DNA of 64,000 bases from Bacillota bacterium (GTDB lineage: Bacteria; Bacillota; Clostridia; Acetivibrionales; DSM-27016): contig JAEWDM010000026.1 in NCBI GenBank assembly GCA_023390115.1, positions 62,001 to 126,000 on the forward strand, read 5' to 3'. The notes under the pieces were generated by a model. The model was not told the origin of the DNA and ran no database searches. It worked only from the letters and a program-made list of their open reading frames with translations. Numbering within the stretch: the first letter of the stretch is position 1; each line of letters opens with the position of its first letter. Of the stretch, positions 59,870 through 64,000 are shown in pieces. Position numbers and translations under genes: made by a program.

Positions 59870-60955
59870 ATGAATGAGAAAATAAGCATTGTGAAGGTTG
59901 CAAGCATATATATGGCTACTATAGTGGGAGCGGGATTTGCCTCGGGACAGGAGATAGTCCAGTTTTTTTCCGCATATTATGAAGGAGGCTTTTTTGGGAT
60001 AATTACTGCGGGAATCCTTTTTTCTATTATAGGATACGTAGTTCTGGATAAGGTATACAGGGAAAGAATAAGGAATTATGAGGAGCTTCTTTTCCCTTCG
60101 GTGGGATGGTTTATGGGCTGGGTCATAGAGATTGCCGTTTCACTTTTTATGCTGTCAGTTTTTTGTGTCATGATCACAGGTGCAGGCAGCATCTTTTTTG
60201 ATAAGCTGGAAATACCCTTTAAATATGGCATAGTCCTAATGACCGTTATTTGCATGTTGCTTATATTTACCGGTATAAAAGGAATTGTTGCCATAAGCAC
60301 TGTCATAACTCCTGTACTTATAGCGGGAATCCTGTTTGTAGCGCTTTATGTCATAATATTCAACGATACCTCTGCATTGAGCATATATGGATACTTTGCA
60401 GGGATTACAAATAATTGGTTCTTTTCAGCTCTTTTATATGTCGGATACAACAGCATAATATCAATAGTTGTTATGTGCAGCCTGCTGCCTCATTTAAAAT
60501 CCAGAAAAATAGCGGCCTCCTCGGGAATACTTGGGGGAATGATGCTTTGCCTTATGGCTTTAATAATAAATACAATAATATATGTCTTTAATCCCGATAT
60601 GCTTCTAAAGGAGCTTCCTTTGCTCAGCATCACCGAAAAATACGGAGGGATATTAAATACCGTCTATGCTCTGGTGCTGTGGCTTGCAATGCTTATATCG
60701 GCAGTGACATCAGGCTACGGCTTTGTTGAAAGAGTAGCTGGAAAGATAAATATTAATAAAAAGATTATAACGATAATAATATGTCTTCTGGTTATTCCAA
60801 TGTCACGCTTTGGATTCTCCGGCCTGATTTCGACTGTATACCCGCTTTTCGGATATGTAGGGCTCTTCCTCATCCTGGTAATTTTAACGCAGGATATAAA
60901 CCTTAAATGGAACCGCTTTTTCAAAAAAGCCTCTGTTGAAAGAAGAAATAAATAG
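59870..60955 (+). CDS. YkvI-like membrane transporter
   Basis: 361 aa with about ten helices. The opening VASIYMATIVGAGFASGQEI and QFFSAYYEGGFFGI match the YkvI-type branch of the amino acid/Na+ symporter superfamily. The substrate is unknown. The start ATG at 59870 lies directly after a terminator hairpin and has only a distant GGAG. Confidence 0.75.
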   Translation: MNEKISIVKVASIYMATIVGAGFASGQEIVQFFSAYYEGGFFGIITAGILFSIIGYVVLDKVYRERIRNYEELLFPSVGWFMGWVIEIAVSLFMLSVFCVMITGAGSIFFDKLEIPFKYGIVLMTVICMLLIFTGIKGIVAISTVITPVLIAGILFVALYVIIFNDTSALSIYGYFAGITNNWFFSALLYVGYNSIISIVVMCSLLPHLKSRKIAASSGILGGMMLCLMALIINTIIYVFNPDMLLKELPLLSITEKYGGILNTVYALVLWLAMLISAVTSGYGFVERVAGKININKKIITIIICLLVIPMSRFGFSGLISTVYPLFGYVGLFLILVILTQDINLKWNRFFKKASVERRNK

Positions 60956-61019
60956 ATGTATTGTTTTTTTTTATATGTTAAAATAAAAAAAGCATATAGT
61001 TAATTACAGGAGGAGCGTT

Positions 61020-62180
61020 GTGGAGCTGCAGGAGAAAAAGCGCGGATCGGGAATATTGAATTTTCTTGCGTTTGTACTGCTTCTTGTTCTGGTTATGGGC
61101 ATTGCTTTACTTGTATATCTTAAAGATCAGAAGGTTGATATAAGAAATTTAAATGTAGGGGAATTTATCTCTGAGGTATTTTATAAGGACAAGGGTAAAG
61201 AGGCGGAAAGGATTATTGCCGATATAAAATATGATTCCAAGGAGCGTCCCGTTTTTAAGGTATACAGAGACTATATTATAAAATGCACCACGGACAGGAT
61301 AATATGCCTGAGCAAGGAGGGCAACGAGCAGTGGACAAAGTCGGTTTCGGTTGCAAACCCTATCATCAGGGCAGCAGGCCAGTATTTGCTGGTGGCTGAT
61401 CTGGGAGGGAGAAACATATATATGCTGAACGGCAGCGATATAAAGTGGAGCGAGAAAGCCGACGGGAATATAATAAATGCCGATATAAATGAAAAGGGCT
61501 ATGTTTCGGTTGTGAGGGATATGAAAGGGTATAAAAGCTCTGTCCAGGTTTTTGATCCCCACGGCAACTGGATATTTATAAAGCCCAGCTCTGAAAACTT
61601 TATACTGTCTGCAAGAGTTTTGCCCAGAGGCGACGGAGTTGTAATAAATGAGATTGACAGCTCTGCAGTAACGGCAAACTCCAGTATAGTATTTGCGGAC
61701 ATGGAGGGAAACCAGCTTACGGGTATAAAATATGAGAATTTAATATTTCCCAATGTGTGGTGCTTTAATGACGGCTCTGCTCTGGCGGTGAGTGAGTCCG
61801 GCATATTTTTCTCGGACTATGAAAATAACAAGAAGTGGGAAATTGAATATGAAAGGGTGTACAGCTCAAATGTAATTTTGGGAAAGAGCGCCGTTGTGGC
61901 GGTACAGGAGTCCGGAGGTAAGGGCGGCTCCGTAAAGATTCTTGATTCCGGAGGAGAAATGACGGCAGAGTATAAGCTGGAGAGTGACGCTGTAAACCTT
62001 GAAACCTTTGGAAGTATTATTTCTGTAAATACAGGGCGTGAGGTATTATTTATAAATACAAAAGGAGAGCTGGTCGGAAAATACAAGTCTGCATCCGATA
62101 TCAGATATGTATGCTTTTTCAATAAGCAGGAGGCCGCTGTAATAACAAAGGATGGCGTGATAGTTACTGAGATTAATTGA
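61020..62180 (+). CDS. DUF5711 membrane-anchored beta-propeller-like protein
   Basis: 386 aa. One N-terminal helix (ILNFLAFVLLLVLVMGIALL), then a PQQ/WD-like series of short beta repeats (IICLSKEGNEQWTKS, NIYMLNGSDIKWSEK, VQVFDPHGNWIFIK). It is assigned to DUF5711 by overall pattern. GTG start after AGGAGG. It is followed 30 bases later by the CvpA-family gene, suggesting co-transcription. Confidence 0.75.
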   Translation: MELQEKKRGSGILNFLAFVLLLVLVMGIALLVYLKDQKVDIRNLNVGEFISEVFYKDKGKEAERIIADIKYDSKERPVFKVYRDYIIKCTTDRIICLSKEGNEQWTKSVSVANPIIRAAGQYLLVADLGGRNIYMLNGSDIKWSEKADGNIINADINEKGYVSVVRDMKGYKSSVQVFDPHGNWIFIKPSSENFILSARVLPRGDGVVINEIDSSAVTANSSIVFADMEGNQLTGIKYENLIFPNVWCFNDGSALAVSESGIFFSDYENNKKWEIEYERVYSSNVILGKSAVVAVQESGGKGGSVKILDSGGEMTAEYKLESDAVNLETFGSIISVNTGREVLFINTKGELVGKYKSASDIRYVCFFNKQEAAVITKDGVIVTEIN

Positions 62181-62210
62181 CAATCGTAAAATTTGATTTG
62201 GGGGTTTATT

Positions 62211-62921
62211 ATGAACTGGATTGATTTGATCTTTATATGTATTATGGTGGTTTTTGGAATAATAGGTCTTACTAACGGCTTCATTTTTTCGGTATTTCGG
62301 CTGGCATCGTTTTTTGTATCTGCATTGATATCTATAAAGCTATATCCGGTTGTGGCAAAAATTTTAATTGAGACACCCCTGTACGACAACATAAGGGAGG
62401 GAATATTTAAGAGGCTGATGCTTCAGCAGCAGGCACAGGCTCCGGCAGTGGACGGAGAGATAAAAAAAGCTGCTGCCGACACCGTAATAGGAGGACTGCA
62501 CCTGCCTGATTTTCTAAAAGGCTCTTTGATAAACAGTATGCCAGATCCTACAAAGCTTATTGATATGAGTGCCATAATGGATACAATCAGCGGCAAGCTG
62601 GCAGGAGTAGTTATCGACATTATAAGCCTTATCGCTTTGTACATAGCCATAAGGGTGGGGCTGCTTTTTTTAAGGTTCATTTTGCAGGGAATCTCAAAGC
62701 TGCCGCTGTTCAAGCAGGTGGATAAGCTTGGAGGATTTGCTTTTGGAGCCGTTGAGGGTCTGCTGACGATATATATAATTTGTGCTGTAATAATGCTGTT
62801 CAGTACTTCTTCAAGCTTTAACGGAGTTTTTGACGCAATAGACAATTCCACAGTGGCAAAATTCTTTTATGAAAATAATCTTATAGTGGATCTTATGTTT
62901 CCGCAGGATAAATTTATATAA
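62211..62921 (+). CDS. CvpA family protein
   Basis: 236 aa with four hydrophobic helices. The start MNWIDLIFICIMVVFGIIGL then TNGFIFSVFRL is the CvpA pattern. The loop between helices 2 and 3 is long (residues 60-120). The ATG at 62211 is chosen, with GGGGG upstream; a longer frame opens at 62193. CvpA relates to colicin V production and envelope integrity in other bacteria; its role here is unknown. Confidence 0.78.
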   Translation: MNWIDLIFICIMVVFGIIGLTNGFIFSVFRLASFFVSALISIKLYPVVAKILIETPLYDNIREGIFKRLMLQQQAQAPAVDGEIKKAAADTVIGGLHLPDFLKGSLINSMPDPTKLIDMSAIMDTISGKLAGVVIDIISLIALYIAIRVGLLFLRFILQGISKLPLFKQVDKLGGFAFGAVEGLLTIYIICAVIMLFSTSSSFNGVFDAIDNSTVAKFFYENNLIVDLMFPQDKFI

Positions 62922-63015
62922 AGCGGAAGGTTGATGCTAAAGCAGCTTCTGAATTATATTTGGCAGGAAATGCTGCGGGAGGTAATTGTATACAGATATG
63001 GGTGTATTTTGCATA

Positions 63016-63744
63016 TTATATTAATTTTTTGAGTAGAAGTGCTGTAATAAAGGCAATGGAAGCACTTGCTAAAGTTCCGACCAGATATTTTTCAGCAAAA
63101 TTTTTATCCTCCAGTTGCTTATAACGCGCTATACTCTTCGCAGCTAACACAAATCCAATCGCGCCAATTTGATTACAAAGTACCAGACAGCATATGATTA
63201 TGCGTTCCAGCTTTCCGATAATTCTGCCTATTTGAGGATCATATTCTTCAACCGGAGAGTTATTGTCATCAATTATATATTTAAATAACTTTCCTATGAA
63301 AACAGCAGTCGGATTCCAAATAATTATAAATATAAGTATATATACTATCAAAGCGTTGAAATGTTCCCATTTTTGACAGTATTCAAAGAAATTATTTGTC
63401 CTTGCGTCAAGGCTAAAAATGATAAACAGTAAGGTGAGTATAAAAATATGCAGGAATTGATCGACTAAGAAAGAATAAAAAGCTATTATATTTTTATGAA
63501 ACTTGTTATTGATTATAATTCTAATCCAATCAATTAAAAAATGAGAAACAGCAATAATAGCATATGGTAAAATACCACTTTTGAGCTCTATGAAAGCGAA
63601 AATTGATATAGAAAATACGATTGTATAAATTATTGAATGAATAATTAGATATCCAAATTTCCTGGTCTTTTTCTCTGCCAGCTTTGCAGATTGAAAAACG
63701 AAATCTGCAAGTAAGTGAGAAATAATAAATATGTATATTATCAT
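63016..63744 (-). CDS. DUF3307 membrane protein
   Basis: 242 aa with about six helices. It begins IFIISHLLADFVFQSAKLAE and contains AVSHFLIDWIRI; these His/Asp-bearing helices are the DUF3307 hallmark. It lies 10 bases after the SatD-like gene, its usual partner. The function is unknown. Confidence 0.82.
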   Translation of the reverse strand: MIIYIFIISHLLADFVFQSAKLAEKKTRKFGYLIIHSIIYTIVFSISIFAFIELKSGILPYAIIAVSHFLIDWIRIIINNKFHKNIIAFYSFLVDQFLHIFILTLLFIIFSLDARTNNFFEYCQKWEHFNALIVYILIFIIIWNPTAVFIGKLFKYIIDDNNSPVEEYDPQIGRIIGKLERIIICCLVLCNQIGAIGFVLAAKSIARYKQLEDKNFAEKYLVGTLASASIAFITALLLKKLI

Positions 63745-63754
63745 ACTTTACCCC

Positions 63755-64000
63755 CTATAAATATTTATTAATAAGCTTTAGGGCAGTTACTGCCGAATTC
63801 CTTGCGGCATAAAGATTTGCTGCTTTAAAGGCTTTTTCGATACTTTGCCTGCTTATACCAAGAATATCAGATAACTGCATTGATAGCCCGCTTTTTCTTC
63901 CGCTTATTACATAAAATGAACTTTTGTCGTGAATTGCATCTATAGGCAATGATTCCAGCCTTATATGATTTATCGCATCAAAGGGGTATTGTTTTACAGA
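63755..64000 (-). CDS. SatD-like protein, C-terminal end (partial)
   Basis: The frame is open to the right edge, so only about 81 residues are visible. It ends with an HTH-like stretch: LSDILGISRQSIEKAFKAAN, preceded by DKSSFYVISGRKSGLS. SatD-family proteins (named from the Streptococcus acid-tolerance locus) carry such a C-terminal helix-turn-helix and often neighbour DUF3307 genes. The internal TTG at 63949 is not a start. Confidence 0.6.
   Translation of the reverse strand, partial: SVKQYPFDAINHIRLESLPIDAIHDKSSFYVISGRKSGLSMQLSDILGISRQSIEKAFKAANLYAARNSAVTALKLINKYL

Overview
The window is a piece of chromosome from a low-GC, spore-forming Clostridia-type Firmicute. Supporting signs are the ireB-ruvX-DUF1292 housekeeping run, strong AGGAGG ribosome binding sites with frequent GTG/TTG starts, a YtaF-type sporulation membrane protein, and a CpsB/CpsD/Wzz exopolysaccharide system. 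No rRNA, CRISPR array or replication origin was seen. The only RNA gene is a tRNA-Pro (anticodon CGG).

Layout. 1-4600: housekeeping genes (end of an MtaB-like tRNA methylthiotransferase, ireB, ruvX, a DUF1292 protein, a DUF3048 lipoprotein, the CCA-adding enzyme, a small zinc-ribbon protein). 4787-7960: tRNA-Pro followed by a decayed integrated element, with two recombinase remnants fused to each other, a membrane protein, two miniature HTH proteins and a truncated isochorismatase. 7959-16052: an XRE regulator with a divergent P-type ATPase, then an AraC regulator with a heterodimer-type ABC exporter pair. 16516-29495: an exopolysaccharide locus (regulator, polymerase/ligase, VanZ-like protein, glycosyltransferases, radical SAM protein, Wzz-like protein, BY-kinase, PHP phosphatase, priming sugar transferase, flippase). 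Its regulator is interrupted by a -1 frameshift at a T7 tract and is surrounded by a partly deleted tandem duplication.

29658-49424 is the most unusual region. A secreted giant (about 2,711 aa) built from carbohydrate-binding-like, FN3, cadherin-like and 28 RCC1 repeats (7+14+7) is followed by an Agr-type LytTR regulator and histidine kinase. Then comes a RiPP cluster on the other strand: ABC exporter, subtilisin-like protease, a large two-part radical SAM/SPASM maturase, a small accessory protein and a Cys-rich precursor with CXXX repeats. Next are a deleted pseudogene copy of the LytTR regulator and a second, shortened copy of the giant surface protein. The RiPP cluster is therefore bracketed by two copies of an adhesin/regulator module that has been duplicated and rearranged.

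49818-64000 returns to ordinary genes: an Orn/Lys/Arg decarboxylase, a YtaF-like protein, a canonical Ca2+-type P-ATPase, a four-gene ABC/GldG/DUF4340 operon, a YkvI-like transporter, a DUF5711 protein, a CvpA-family protein, and a DUF3307 plus SatD-like pair that runs off the right edge.

All function calls come from reading motifs by eye; no database search was run.
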